NCBI RefSeq assembly: GCF_009727055.1
Contig: NC_052360.1
Span: forward strand, 65,084,145 to 65,148,144
Direction: 5' to 3'
DNA from: Benincasa hispida
Taxonomy: Eukaryota; Streptophyta; Magnoliopsida; Cucurbitales; Cucurbitaceae
Length of the DNA: 64,000 nucleotides
Positions 10,840 through 22,499 of this stretch are shown here, piece by piece. Position numbers and translations under genes: made by a program. Below the pieces are notes generated by a model that saw nothing but the letters and a program-made list of their open reading frames with translations, was not told the DNA's origin and did no database searches. Position 1 is the first letter of the stretch. Each line of letters begins with the position of its first letter.

Positions 10840-11505
10840 TCTTTACCTTGTCCTCAAGGTAAAGTTCTGGCTGTCCAACCACTTTTTTTATAGTCTTCTT
10901 CATTTTCTCTTGAGCCACCCTCACATGTTCGTTAAGTACTCGTAGGGCAACATCCCGTGTTCTCATCGTAGACTTCAGACTAACCCCTGCATTTGTCAGA
11001 CTTGGATTTCCTTGCAGGGTAATCTTCCGACCCTCATGAATAAATGTCATTGTTAGGTTTTGCTAATCTACCTCTGTTTTCCCTAAATAGTGTAGCCATT
11101 GCATCCCCAAATCATGTCAACACTTCCCAACTCCAATGGTAGGAAACTATCACACACTTTCCAACCTCCCAGCCTCATTTCCACATTTTTGCATACTCCC
11201 TTTCCTCGCATAGCAATTCCTGATCCCAAAACTACTCCGTAATTGGTCGTGTCTGTGATGTTCAACTGCAGACGATTCGCTAGACCCTCTAATATGAAGT
11301 TATATGTAGCTCCACAGTCTATCAGCACCACCATCAGTTCTCCTTTGATGTCCCCTTTAATCTTCATTGTTTGTGGGTTCGTCAATCCCACAATTGAGTT
11401 CACAGACAGTTCATCAATAGGTGAAATTTCCCCATTCAGCGTCAACATATTCAATTCTAACTTCTCCCCTTGCTTCATTGTCTTCATACAACTCTCATTC
11501 CTCAC
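10840..11505 (-). pseudogene. Retropepsin-like protease region of the gag-protease element
   Basis: The frame from 11505 leads into LMVVLIDCGATYNFI, a retropepsin active-site loop in which the usual serine of D-S-G is cysteine. It is followed by LGSGIAMRGKGVCKNVEMRL and GSVDMIWGCNGY (the ILGMxW flap region). The sequence then shifts frame into a short stretch (MTFIHEGRKITLQGNPSL) and into KKVVGQPELYLEDKVKMEGR, which runs into the polypurine tract. Catalytic pol domains are absent, so nothing beyond a protease fold is encoded. Confidence 0.78.
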
Positions 11506-11899
11506 CAGACGCCTACACTACAAGCAATCTCAGTTCTCTCAACTCTCGCCCTTTGCACTGATGCCTAATAGTATACTTTTCGTCGCACCGAAAACAGAGC
11601 TCTTTTACTCTATTCAATTGGAATTTAGCATCTGTTAATCTTCTTGCCAGAATTTCTCTCTGGTTATCATTATCTGACGTTTCTCACAACTTGACTGTCC
11701 TCATCGAAAATGTCTCTCCGGTTTTCCCTCATTCTTTTGGTTCACTTCCACCGATTGTCTTACTCATATTTTCTATATTAAATTTCAAAGAGTTTGAATT
11801 TTGGATCTTACCTCAGCACGTTCGCGTTTGTCCCCCTTCGACCCGTGCATTATCTCTATCTTCTACACGTTATGCCAACAACATCATTTGAGCTAACCT

Positions 11900-12541
11900 G
11901 GTGGGATCCCAACACTTAACTTCAGCCTTTATCCACGGCGCCAGATCGTTCATGAATGTCTCCTCAAGAACTTCATTCGGCAAATGAGGCAACGACGCTA
12001 CTAACTTATCGAACAGATTTCAATATGCCTCCACAGTCGTTTCTTGTTTAATAGCCAAGAATCTTCCACAGATCAATCCCTCTCTTAAAGATCAAAATCA
12101 CACTAACATCCTTTTTCTTCAAGTCTTCCCAATCTTTGAACGATTCTCTGCCTTCCTTAACCGGTACCAGTCTAATGCGGCACCGTCGAAACTCACAACT
12201 GCCACCGTCATCTTCTCAGATTCAGTCCACTTATGAATTTGAAAATAACGGTCTGCTCTGAATAACCACGCGTCTGGATCACTTCCGCTAAACACTGACA
12301 TTTATACTTTCTTGAATTTGCTTTGGTCGCAATTCACATCTTCTCCGGCGGCTTTCACTGAACTATTTGCTTCGCACACAATATGGGTATTCGATCTTTC
12401 TGCCTCTTCCGTCACCTTTTCTTTTCCCTTGGCCATTTTCGTAACATAAGAAATAAGCATATGTTGATGTTTTTCTGCCTGCAATCCTAATCTCTCAATG
12501 CTCTTTGCTAACGACGCCAAATTATCCTCTATGGTTGGCAA
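11900..12541 (-). pseudogene. gag region of the gag-protease element
   Basis: From the ATG at 12541 the frame reads MPTIEDNLASLAKSIERLGL, a coiled-coil-like start. After a stop at 12302 it continues as MSVFSGSDPDAWLFRADRYF and then FDGAALDWYR, the conserved core of retrotransposon gag proteins. It then decays through frame shifts. Gag would form the particle that packages element RNA. The many stops make it inactive. Confidence 0.82.
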
Positions 12542-12634
12542 TTTTTGTATTTCGACTCTGAATCCAAAGATCTCTTATTCTAGTAATTCCAGTTTCTCTT
12601 CAAAACGTTTCTGAACCATGCTTGCCTAGGTGGT

Positions 12635-12650
12635 TGCTCTGATACCAATT
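12635..12650 (-). promoter_or_regulatory. Primer-binding site (initiator Met tRNA)
   Basis: The minus strand reads TTGGTATCAGAGC immediately inside the right (5') LTR, complementary to the 3' end of plant initiator-Met tRNA, and it sets the element's orientation. Confidence 0.9.
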
Positions 12651-13280
12651 TGTTAGGATACTGATTCTTGAAAGAATTTATTAACGTAAAAAGTTGGTAT
12701 AATCTCCCAGAATAGCAACTAAACGATGAACGAATTCTTTATTAAACGATATGAGTCAAACAGAGACTAGACGATCGCTTATCAAACTCCAAACAATCGT
12801 TTACAAAACTCTAAACGATCGCTTACAGTCTCTACACGATCGATGAATAATACTAGACGATCGCTCACAAAACACCCCGCGATCGATTACAATATACTAC
12901 ACGATCACTTACAAAATATTACATGATTGCTTACCAAATTCTATATGATCGCCTACCAAATGTTATGCGATCGCCTACCAAATGCTACATAATCGCTAAG
13001 CGCTACTACACGATCGGTTAGTAGAAGAGGTAAACAACAAGCAGCACACTACGACGAATTCTATACGATAGAGACTTCCGAACTCCCACCCTCGAGAGCT
13101 CTCCTTCCTCACTCTTAATATTCAGACTTCACTGCTCTCTCTTTCTGTTCTTTCTTCTTTTTAAACCTCAACTTCTCCCAATAGAATTGAAAATAGTCCT
13201 TAACCAATTCAACCGCCGACTTCCCTTTATCTCCTCTATTCTTTCTATTTTGATATTGCAACATAATCGGAGCCGTATCA
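12651..13280 (-). repeat. 5' LTR of the gag-protease element (right copy)
   Basis: Pairs with 10215-10823. It carries the same CGATCG-rich short tandem array at 12770-13025. Confidence 0.92.
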
Positions 13281-13524
13281 CTCACGTCTTACCATTTAGC
13301 TACATACATATGTATAACTTAATAAAATAAATTGGGCACAGTTAGATAAACAAATTTTGAGTATGAATAACGTAGAACATGTTCATCATTCACATGAACC
13401 AATTAACAGATAATTAAATATAGTAGATTGTTTAAACTGAAAGATAACATAGTCTAAAAGTATGAGGAAGTTATTCATAGTAAAGCTAATTGAACAAGAA
13501 ACTTTGTGCTCATGATGCTTGTTC

Positions 13525-14848
13525 CTATTCATCGAACATTCTCGTCGCTAACTCATTCCTGAAACTAGTCCATTTGTCGGATGTTTCAATAAATTGTATA
13601 TTTTCATTGTCGAGCTCCTTAGATGTAGAATCTTCATCATCTGTTGTTTTGGACATTGTAGTCTGGCCCATCTCCCTCATTATCAAGTTGTGTAGCAGGA
13701 AACATGCCGTTATTGTTCTACATTGGATCTTAAATGGGGTAGTAGGACTTCCCATGTAGTATCGCCTAACGACCTTTGAGTACGCCAAATGCTCTTTCTA
13801 TGCAATTTCTAGCGGATGAATGTTTCATGTTGAAAAATTCCCGTGGATTAGTCGGTGCATTTTCAGCACCACGTCATTCTAAAAGGTGGTACCGCTCTCC
13901 CCTATATGGTGCCAAAAATCCCTCAGCATTGGAAAATCTAGCGTTACATAGGTAATAATAACTTAGGCATGGTATACAGAAAATTAGTTGGCAAACTATT
14001 TGCTCTTGAATCCAAATAATGGAATCACAAAAGTCTATACCCTTAGGAACCTTCAACCCGTGTGGTCGAGAAATTGCATCCCTAAGCACTCTAGAATTGG
14101 CTGCAGACCCTTCCCACCCTGGTAGCATAAATATGAACTCACCAATTGGTGAACAGACAACAAGCAAATTCGTGCTTATCTCACCTTTCTGAGTACAGTA
14201 GCGAGGACGATCAAATGCACTTACATTGACCTTTATGTATGGGTCATCCAATGCACCCAGATAGTTCTGTATAGGATAATACATTGATAAAGGGACAAAA
14301 CATTTCCTAGTTTCCTAAAAACCTAATATTTAACTGGGAGTGGAATTAAAATTGTTGTAATACCTCAAACCATTTATACCTACTGTCAGTGCAATCGCTC
14401 GTGATAGACTCCGGTTTTTTAGCAATAACTCATGAAGTTGTAGTACTGCGGTCAGAATGGACCTAAAATGCCTCAAAACAGTTTCACCAGATCGTGCGAA
14501 CTGTCGTCCAACTACTCGGTCCTTATTGTCGTGCACCAAAATGTGGAGAAAAATTACCACCATCTCTTGGACGTCAACGCATTGAGTAGGTGCCAGACAA
14601 CCGGTCGTCCTAAGCATGTTACAAAGGATGATGAAAGTCTGTCTATCCATTTGCATGCTCTCGTGGCAGCAGACGTCATTCTCATAAATAAGCTGAAAGA
14701 AATTTAGCTGTCTAATTCAATGTCTAACGTAGGAGAGTTGGTTCTCTATTCTACGATGGTCATTTAGTAATAGGGCTAACGTTAGGAATAATTGTCGTTG
14801 GGACGTGGTGATGATTGAAAGGAGAGTAAAGACTTCTTCATTTTCCAT
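13525..14848 (-). pseudogene. PIF/Harbinger DDE transposase (ALP1-like), inactive
   Basis: The gene reads from ATG at 14848 (MENEEVFTLLSIITTSQRQL), passes one stop, and continues RQTFIILCNMLRTTGCLAPT and GETVLRHF (helical N-terminal domain). Two introns with GT-AG ends fit near 14267-14363 and 13950-14040. The DDE core follows: NYLGALDDPYIKVNV (first Asp), YLCNARFSNAEGFLAPYRGE, ARNCIERAFGVLKGR (Glu), and IQCRTITACFLLHNLI. The second catalytic Asp, normally CDAGY in this family, is Asn here (CNARF). A stop replaces Trp after HLLE and another follows VLKGR. The protein once cut and joined the element's own ends; it cannot work now. Related domesticated proteins exist (ALP1), but the stops rule that out here. 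Confidence 0.9.
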
Positions 14849-16655
14849 ATTTTCGGATAGAAACCTAAATCCCTAAGATACAAAAGAAAAAATAGTTTTA
14901 TCAAGGATGGATCTGAATTGAAATACATTACTACAACTTCATGAGTTATTTGATAGTTTAACTAGTAGATTGGTAAATTAATCATCTCATCCATAAATCC
15001 ATATAAAAAAAGGTTAGAATTTACATTTGAATTATAATAAAAATCTAGAATTTACATTTTTATTAATTTTTTTCATAAGTTGGTCAAAAGTAAGTGAAAG
15101 TTGTTGTATTAGCCATAGTTGGTCAAAAGTCCATATTAGTTTCAAATCTTTACTGGGAAGAAAACGTTACAAAGACTGTTTTTAATTCAATAATTTACAT
15201 GGTGCAACTAAAATGTATAGTTACTTAATTAAAGAATGATTATATTAATTAAACATTTCAATGTTACATTGATTACTACAAATGAATAAATTAATTAAAG
15301 ACATCATTATATGAATAGTTAATTAATTGAAGACATTATTATATTGCAACAAATACTTTAAAAATTGTTTCAATTTTTTTGTAATTAAACACGATTATAT
15401 TAATTACTAAAATTGAATAAATTGATTAGAATAGTGGTAATTGACCATAGTTTGTATATTGATAATTTATACTAAAATAATAAAAAATGATTAGTTAATT
15501 TGTGTATTGATAATTTATACTAAAATAATTAAAAATGATCAGTTAATTTGTATATTGATAATTTATACTAAAATAATGAAAAATGATTAAATAATATAAA
15601 AATCATATTGAAGAGTATAAACAATTACTATGTCAAAGATATGATTCAATTTAGATTATTAATTATAATAATTAATGTAATTTTAGTGATTGGATAACTT
15701 CCATTAAAAAAAAAAAAAACTATATCGTTAATTGAATTTACAAAGTCAAATTATCGAAGGTTAATTTGAGTATTACAATTACGAGCATAATCGAAAACAT
15801 CTAAAATTTATAAATTAATAAACAGTGTATTACACCAAAATTAACAACATAAAAAAATGTCAAACAGTGAAAAATTAATAAACAGTCAATAACACCAAAA
15901 AATGTCAAATAGTGGCTCATAAAAAAAAATACAATTATAATCTCAATGAGGCACACCAAAAAAAATACAACTAAAATGGAATATAGGGAAATACAAAAAA
16001 AAAAAAAAAAAAGTAACACACTAACCGCAAATTAATTGAGTGTTCCCTATTAGTTGGGGTTGCATAACAAAACAAAAAACAGAAGTTAGAAAAAATCTAC
16101 AAATACTTAAAATGTAGGAAGAGAACTAGTTGGAATGGAAAAGTACCTCTGTAACTTTTATGAAGTAGTATTTGGATGGAGAGTCCACCAGTTGTCGGAT
16201 CAAAACACAATGAGTCATCCTACCACCCACCAAAGAACCAAAAGTTAGGAAGTTGATAATATGAAAATAACATAACCAAAGCATAGAAAGTAGAGAAGGA
16301 GAAACCAAATTAAACAACTCACCAAATTGACAAACTAAATCTCGGACAATGGAGGCTCTCAGCAAATAAAGAAAGACCAATGTTGTTATATAGGAAGAGG
16401 GGTGGTTGTTGAACATTAATAACAACCCCAACAAATATTAAAAAAAATAGTGTGGCCAGCCTCAGAATTAAATTCACATTATGTAAATGAACTCAAATCC
16501 AATTAATAAGTTGGTTGAGTCACTAATGAAGTATGGGTAGTGGAAATATGCAAAAAAAGAAAAATTAATAAATTATTGTGTGCAGTTTAATAAATGAAGT
16601 AATTAATAATGCATAATATTGAAAACGTGCAAAAAAAATAATAACTAGGACTAAT
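14849..16655. other. Non-coding 5' part of the Harbinger element, AT-rich
   Basis: Upstream of the transposase start there is no ORF above background. 15420-15600 has three near-copies of a TTGATAATTTATACTAAAAT string about 60-70 bases apart. Long A-runs occur at 15705-15718 and 15993-16012. Confidence 0.55.
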
Positions 16656-16659
16656 ACAA

Positions 16660-17390
16660 TTCAGGGCATTAGGATTAAAACAACAAAATACAGAACAATT
16701 AGTAGGTAAATTAAACATGGCTGGAAAATCAAATACACAGAACAATAGAGAATGAAGGCATGAAAATGAAAATTTGAAGGGAAAGACAGATAAGAAGACA
16801 CAATAAGGGCATTTAGGATTATAACAACAAGATACAGAACAAAGAATTAGTAGACAAATTAAACATGGCTGGAAAATCAAATACACAGAAATATAGAGAA
16901 TGAAGGCATGAAAATGAAAATTTGAAGGGAAAGACAGAGAAGAAGACACAATAAGGATATTAGGATTAAAACAACAAGATACATAATAGAGAATTAGTAG
17001 GTAAAGTAAACATGGCTAGAAAATCAGATACATAGAACAATAGAGAATGAAGGCATGAAAATTTAAATTTGAAAGGAAAGACAAAGAAGAAGACATAATA
17101 AGGGCATTAGGATTAGAACAACAAGATACAAAACAGAGAATTGGTAGATAAATTAAACATGACTAAAAGATCAAATACACAGAACAATAGAGAATGAATG
17201 CATGAAAATGAAAATTTGAAGGGAAAATGAAATACACAAAACATGACATGAAAAATGGAATACACGGAACATGAAATACACAGAACATGTTTAGAGAAAT
17301 TAATCATGGCATGAAAATCAAATACACAAAACAGAGGATTGAGGCATGAAATTGATAATTTCAAGAGAAACAAAACAGAGACTCGTCATT
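16660..17390. repeat. ~143 bp tandem repeat in the Harbinger element
   Basis: The anchor GGGCATTAGGATTAAAACAA recurs with changes near 16666, 16807, 16954 and 17102. Each is followed by AAATTAAACATGGCTGGAAA and a stretch with GAATGAAGGCATGAAAATG. Spacing is 141-148 bp. A shortened fifth unit extends to about 17390. There is no coding potential beyond repeat shadows. Confidence 0.85.
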
Positions 17391-17587
17391 GGCCGATTTA
17401 GGGTTTAGAAAATGAACCTGAAGTGGACAATATTCTCCCCCACCAAGTTGCAATTCCTTCAACCAGTCCCTGCCATGCATTCAACGATCGATCGAAGCAA
17501 CACCGAAGACCAAAAACAGTCGTACAACGGGTTATGAGTGAATTGATGACCGTCAAAGTGGCAAGGACATGGTTAAGGCCGAGATTG

Positions 17588-19425
17588 TGTTGGGTTTTAT
17601 GTCCTAAAACTCACAGTTTGTAAAATGATAAACATTTTCTATAATCAATAAACTTATTATTGATTTCATAAATTGTATACAAGTCTAAATCCAATAAACC
17701 AAGATCCATGACTATTTCATGAGTACTTGAACTTTATGTGGAGACATAAGAGTGGATCAGGTTCGAGTAAATAGCCAAAATGATCTATAGTACATGAATA
17801 AGGTTGGGTACCTTATTCTGGTAACACTATTAGATGCGACCTACTCTGTAGCTGTTATAAAGAGTTGTAAAGTGATACATACGAAGTGGTCCTAATTCGT
17901 ACACGTTATGACATGAGGAGTGGGGGTGTCTTATGCAATGAGTTTGCATAAGATCGGACCAAGAAATAAGTCACTCTTAATTTATAACGTTGTTTACTAT
18001 ATAAGACCGACTATTTCGCCTAGATGACCTAGGTAACTCGATCTTAATCCTGAGCTAACTATGAATTCCTGTCTATTCAGGATTATCCTTAGATTTTCAT
18101 AGGTGAGGGTTGGCTCAATAGCGCCGACTTAATAAGACTCTCATTCAGGAAAAAGACCTAATAGATAGCTGGGGACATAGGGTGCAAGACGGAGTTCACA
18201 CTTACCCGATTTAGGGATAGGAAAAAGGTTGTTCTCTCAAATACTGAATCCAGGTCTTGAACAAGAGGTCTCACTCTCTCACTGGGCTGAGAGAGTTTGG
18301 TTTAGTGATTGGATCACAAACCAGTTATTCATTAGAGGATCAGTAGAAACTTGAGGAATAAGACGTAATCTCAGGGATAAAACGGATATTTGACCGAGCC
18401 GTTATTACGAACAACCTGTGAAGGGTCGACTTGCTGATTATGGTTAAATCATGTGGACATAATATATCTACAGTGCGGGGAGTGCAGCTATGGGCTTTAG
18501 TGGAATGACCCAATAGTTAACGAATGGGGATTAATTTGGTCCAATGAGTTTAGCCAATTAATCTCGGATCGTTAGAGTAGGTCCGTGAGGTCCCCCTACT
18601 AGCTCGTAATGGACTAGCTCTAGAATAGCGTGATAAGTTAATTTGAAACGTTCAAATAAGAATTAGTAATTATATGAGATATAATTATGTGTTTAATTTG
18701 AAAATTAAATGGAATAGGAGAACTTATATTTAAATATGCTTTAAATATAAATATGGATGTGTGTAAAAATTAATTTAATATTTGATATTAAATTAATTAA
18801 GTTTTATTTAAAAATTAATTTTATAAAATTAAAATTTTCAGTTTTAAAAATCAAAATGAATTTTGGAAAAATCAAGTTTTGATTTTGAGATAAAATTGGA
18901 TAATTAGAAAAACAATACACAAAATGGAAAAACATGTTTTTCCATTATCCATCTTTTTCATGCTCACACACTTCCCATTTGCTCTTCTTCATTTACTCCA
19001 AGCATGAGCTACAACTCATGCAACTCTCTTTCTTGTATGATGGTCTGCAATATATTGAAGAGTTTGGAGTGAATTTCGGGCATGCAATCAAGAGAGAGTT
19101 TTAGAGAAAATTCGTGCTGAAGAAAGTGTTTTTCAACAAGATTGCTGCTGTGAGCAATTCTCCTTCATCCCTTGATTCAAGCTTGTTTTGAGTCCCACAA
19201 CTCAATCTAGAGCACCAAGAGAATAGTGGGAAAGATCTTGATGTAGTCTGCAATAAGATTCAGAGAAGATTGCAACTGGAGATCGAGCTTTAAAGAGGTT
19301 CTACAAAGGTATGTCATGAAACTCACTTGTTTGTGCAAGAGCATGCTTTATATTTTGCCAAAATTAATGAATTAGAGTGCTTAAATGATCCTTGTTGCTT
19401 CCGTTGTTGCTGATACATTCCTACA
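17588..19425 (+). mobile_element. Large LTR (family X), probably solo
   Basis: It starts TGTTGGGTTTTATGTCC and ends GATACATTCCTACA, about 1.84 kb, with no coding sequence and no internal region. The first ~850 bp match 30004-30875 and part of it matches 45300-45586 in reverse. I did not find a clean 5-bp duplication, so the exact right end is uncertain. It lies inside the Harbinger 5' region. Confidence 0.7.
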
Positions 19426-19479
19426 AATTAAAGCGGCAAGGGAAAAAGAGAAAACACTAGATCTGTGAGAAAGCAACAG

Positions 19480-20010
19480 ATCTATGAAGAAAACAAAGAA
19501 AGCGGGTTGAGGACAAGATTGAGAAGAAGATTGAAGTGGCTAGGGTTTTAGATGATGGTTAAGAAAGAGTAAGATGGAAAGGGGAAAAGAAGATATGAGG
19601 GGAACGAAGGAGGGAAAAGGCAGATTCAAGATCAGAAGGATGATTTCTTAAAGGGATTCGCATGCACAAAAAGGGAGACGAACAGATCTGTGACATACGA
19701 AAACAGGAAGACAAAATGGTGACATACGAAAGCGGGTTGAGGACAAGATTGAAGCCTCTAGGGTTTCAGACGATGGTCGAAAGAGACGTGAGAGGGAAAG
19801 GGGAGAAGGTGATCTGAGGGAAACAGAGGAGAGGTTCATCTGAGGAGGGAAAAGGGAGACGAGCAAGAGAGAGGGAAACATCTGAGAAAGGGATTCATTC
19901 GTCAGACGTATGGGTGAGGAAAGGGGAGAGGGAGAGGCAGACATCTGAGAAAGGGGTGAGGGAGAGAGACGTTGAGAGAAAGGGGAGAGGGAGAGGCATC
20001 TGAGAAAGAG
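19480..20010. repeat. Purine-rich tandem repeats near the Harbinger right end
   Basis: The strings AAGCGGGTTGAGGACAAGAT and GAGAGGGAAAGGGGAGA recur at about 19500, 19730, 19795, 19915 and 19975. Minus-strand reading frames here are Ser/Pro/Leu low complexity and not genes. Confidence 0.7.
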
Positions 20011-20175
20011 GAGAGGGGACATATGAATACCCCTCCAAATTCCCATTGTTGTTTGCAAACCAATTGGGCTAGATTTTTAAATTTGGTTATATACAAAAAC
20101 GGGCCCCCAAACATGGAAATGATATAGGATCTCTCTAAGTTTAAAACTCATATTGGGCTCCCAGACACACCCTTA

Positions 20176-20889
20176 TGTGTGTGTAATATCAATAAAATGT
20201 GTTAAGGATAACTTGTGAAGTTGACTAGACAATAATAGAGAAAAATTTTGAATTATACCGAAACTAAAAAGAATAAATTGAAATTTTTAAAATCATCGAA
20301 GCAAACTTTCTATGTTATAATTGTTTGTGTAAAAGTTTTCACGTTAATTTTGGTATATTATGGGGGATTTTTTTTTCACATTGAAGATGAAAAATGGAGA
20401 GTTGAAAAATAATAGAAATATTTAGAGACGAGGTGAGAATACTCAATTTTAAAAGAAGAAAATGAGATACAAAATAATATTGCTAAAATCGTGGATTGAA
20501 AATTAATATTTGGAAGTGGGGTTTTGACAATGAGATACTAAAATCGTGGAGGGAATCAGAAATAGAAATAAAATTTAAAATAATTTGTTTAGATAATAAA
20601 TATTGATATTAGTTGTCATACAAGAATTCATATAATTTGGAAAAAAGAAATAAAATAGATCAATTCATTAAATGTTGAGATATAACCGTCAATAGGGACT
20701 TAATGGTGAGAAAAAATTATAAAAAATCTAATATCCTGAATTTTCAAATATATGTATACAATCCTAAACTAGGATTGTATAATATACTGTTTTGCTTATT
20801 ATTCTTTAAACAAATTACACATAGGATACAAAAGAAGTCTTATCTAAGTTTCTTATCAAGAATAATAGTAGAATACTATCGGGATGTAC
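20176..20889. other. AT-rich spacer, nothing recognised
   Basis: No domain, RNA gene or clear repeat is visible; the only open frame (20703-20909) is AT-driven. Confidence 0.5.
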
Positions 20890-21330
20890 ATTTTCAAATC
20901 AAAAAATGACCCCAAGAGGATGCCAAAGTTACAAAGCCATGAGTAGCTTTGTTCTCTTGACGAGAAACATGACAAAAACACAAGGCATCAACAAACTTGC
21001 CAACAAAAATAATGTCCTAAATTAAGATCTAAATATTAAATAAGAGGAATCCACCCCATTTAACCTCCAGTGAATCAGAATCAACCTCTAAAGGTGGAGG
21101 ATTGGACCGTCAAACCTTGATCGCTTTCACATCCTCCAAAATGGCCTCATCTTCTAGCAGATTAGTTTTCCCCTTCCTTTGGGTAAATTTATAACCACTC
21201 GTCAAACTTTCATGATCACAAACAATCCGACTGAGCCCTCCTTATATGACCACACCACATCAACATTGAGTTTCCAATAACCGACTTTTGGGAGATACTA
21301 ACGATGATGAGAAGGACTAGAGAGGGAAAG
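20890..21330 (-). pseudogene. LINE RNase H-domain remnant
   Basis: The minus strand from about 21300 reads LPKVGYWKLNVDVVWSYKEG, then a shifted frame with KGKTNLLEDEAILEDVKAI, LEVDSDSLEVKWGGF and FVDALCFCHVSRE. This order (LNVDxxW start, middle ESDS-type motif, late SHVxRE) is the RNase H domain at the end of many plant LINE ORF2 proteins. Frame shifts show it is dead. Confidence 0.65.
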
Positions 21331-21943
21331 GAGAGACGGGGCAACCTAAAAAGGGAGTCAACCAAGCACACCAATACCATTTGACCCACCCAACACTGCT
21401 AAATGTTGTACATTTGAGATTATGAGGAGTTCTCCACAGGACTCAGTAATCAAACGAAGAATACAAAAGAAGGTTGCATAAAAAAAATGGAAAACATTAC
21501 TTTAGGGTTTTAAACGTTTTGTTTGATAACCATTTAATTTTTTATCTTTTATTTTTTAGAATTAAGCTAATAAACAATACTTCCACCCATAAATTTTTAT
21601 TTTGTTATCTATTTTCAACTAATAATTAAAAAAAAAAAGTCAAAATTAAGCTTATAAATATTATTTTATTTTATTTTGGTTTTTTCGTTTTATGTTTTCT
21701 AAAATTTAGCCTATAAACATTATTTACATCTATTGATTATTTTGTTTTTGTTATCTACTTTTTATGAATATTTTAAAAAAAAAACTAAGTCAAATTTTCA
21801 AAACTAAAAGAAAAATATATTTGAAAAACTTGTTTATGTTTTTTTAAGTTTTGTTAATAATTCAAGAAATATGAAAACCATATTATAAAAGTTGTAAGAA
21901 AATAAGCATTATTTTAAAAATCTGAATGGTTACCAAACGAAAC

Positions 21944-22487
21944 TGTTGTTACATTTTTAATATTTAATAGCATTTTAAATTTTAAATTTTGAGTTAAAAG
22001 GTTTGATTTTTTCTTCATTAAAAGATGAAAACGTAATTTCAAGATATGTTAAAACAATATATATTTATTACTAAGCTTTTGAATTAAATATTCAAAATCC
22101 AAGGTTGACTATAAATAGGTGTCTCATATTGCTTTCAAAACATACCAACAATACTCAACATATCTTTCTCTCATACTTTTTCTTATTAACTCTTTTAAGA
22201 ACAATTGGCCAAAAGAATGGTGTTTTAGTTGTGGAGCTTTGAGCTCAACCTTTTCAGTGAATAGTGGTTTGAGCTACATAATATTTCAGTTAGGTTGTTA
22301 TATTCTAAAGGGGACAGGCCAGAGAATATTTGTTGTACCAGTGGTTGATATAAAGAAATTCAATACACACCGTAGAGGTCTTGAATCTCCTTAAAAAGAG
22401 CAAAATATCGGTGTCTTAACATAATTGTTTGTCTCTGTTTCTTAATATCCACTCCATTTTCCTCTGTTATTTGTAATTCCCTCATCA
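21944..22487 (+). repeat. Copia-type 5' LTR (544 bp)
   Basis: It starts TGTTGTTACATTTTT and ends CCTCATCA. The same LTR with changes lies at 51435-51972. A gag remnant follows directly, so this is a 5' LTR. Confidence 0.75.
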
Positions 22488-22499
22488 ATTTTAACGAGA

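Larger units (their letters stand above)
10215..13280 (-). mobile_element. Non-autonomous Ty3/gypsy-like LTR retrotransposon (gag-protease only)
   Basis: It starts TGTTAGGATAC (10215) and ends GCCGTATCA (13280). It is flanked by the same five bases, CTCAC, at 10210-10214 and 13281-13285. The two LTRs are 609 and 630 bp. The element lies on the minus strand: next to the right LTR the minus strand reads TGGTATCAGAGC, an initiator-Met primer site, and next to the left LTR it has a GGAGGGGAGAGG polypurine tract. The 1.83 kb interior carries only gag and protease remnants, with no RT, RNase H or integrase, so it depended on a helper element. Confidence 0.92.
8487..20172 (-). mobile_element. PIF/Harbinger-type DNA transposon with nested insertions
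   Basis: The left end reads GGGGCTGTTTGGAGTGCTGA after TTA (8484-8486). The right end, read on the minus strand, starts GGGTGTGTCTGGGAG and is followed on the plus strand by TTA (20173-20175). Imperfect inverted termini plus a TTA 3-bp duplication are the hallmark of PIF/Harbinger elements. Both expected genes are present on the minus strand: a MYB/SANT ORF1 (9190-10206) and a DDE transposase (13525-14848). A gag-protease LTR element (10215-13280) and a large LTR (17588-19425) are inserted in it; without them the transposon is about 6.8 kb. Sub-terminal repeats of about 65 bp (TGTCTGTGTTTGRGTGTG) occur at 8533-8670. Both genes are broken. Confidence 0.85.

Noticed and set aside
16587..17373. 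Minus-strand frames rich in Phe, Cys and Ser that look like repeated membrane proteins
   Set aside because: The similarity between frames comes from the 143 bp tandem repeat; there is no start context or known domain.
19648..20114. 136- and 70-residue minus-strand frames rich in Ser, Pro and Leu
   Set aside because: They are translations of purine-rich tandem repeats inside the Harbinger element, with no domain and strong compositional bias.
21944..22487. 22119-22394 frame as a small secreted protein
   Set aside because: It lies inside a copia LTR that recurs at 51435, where the frame is not kept.
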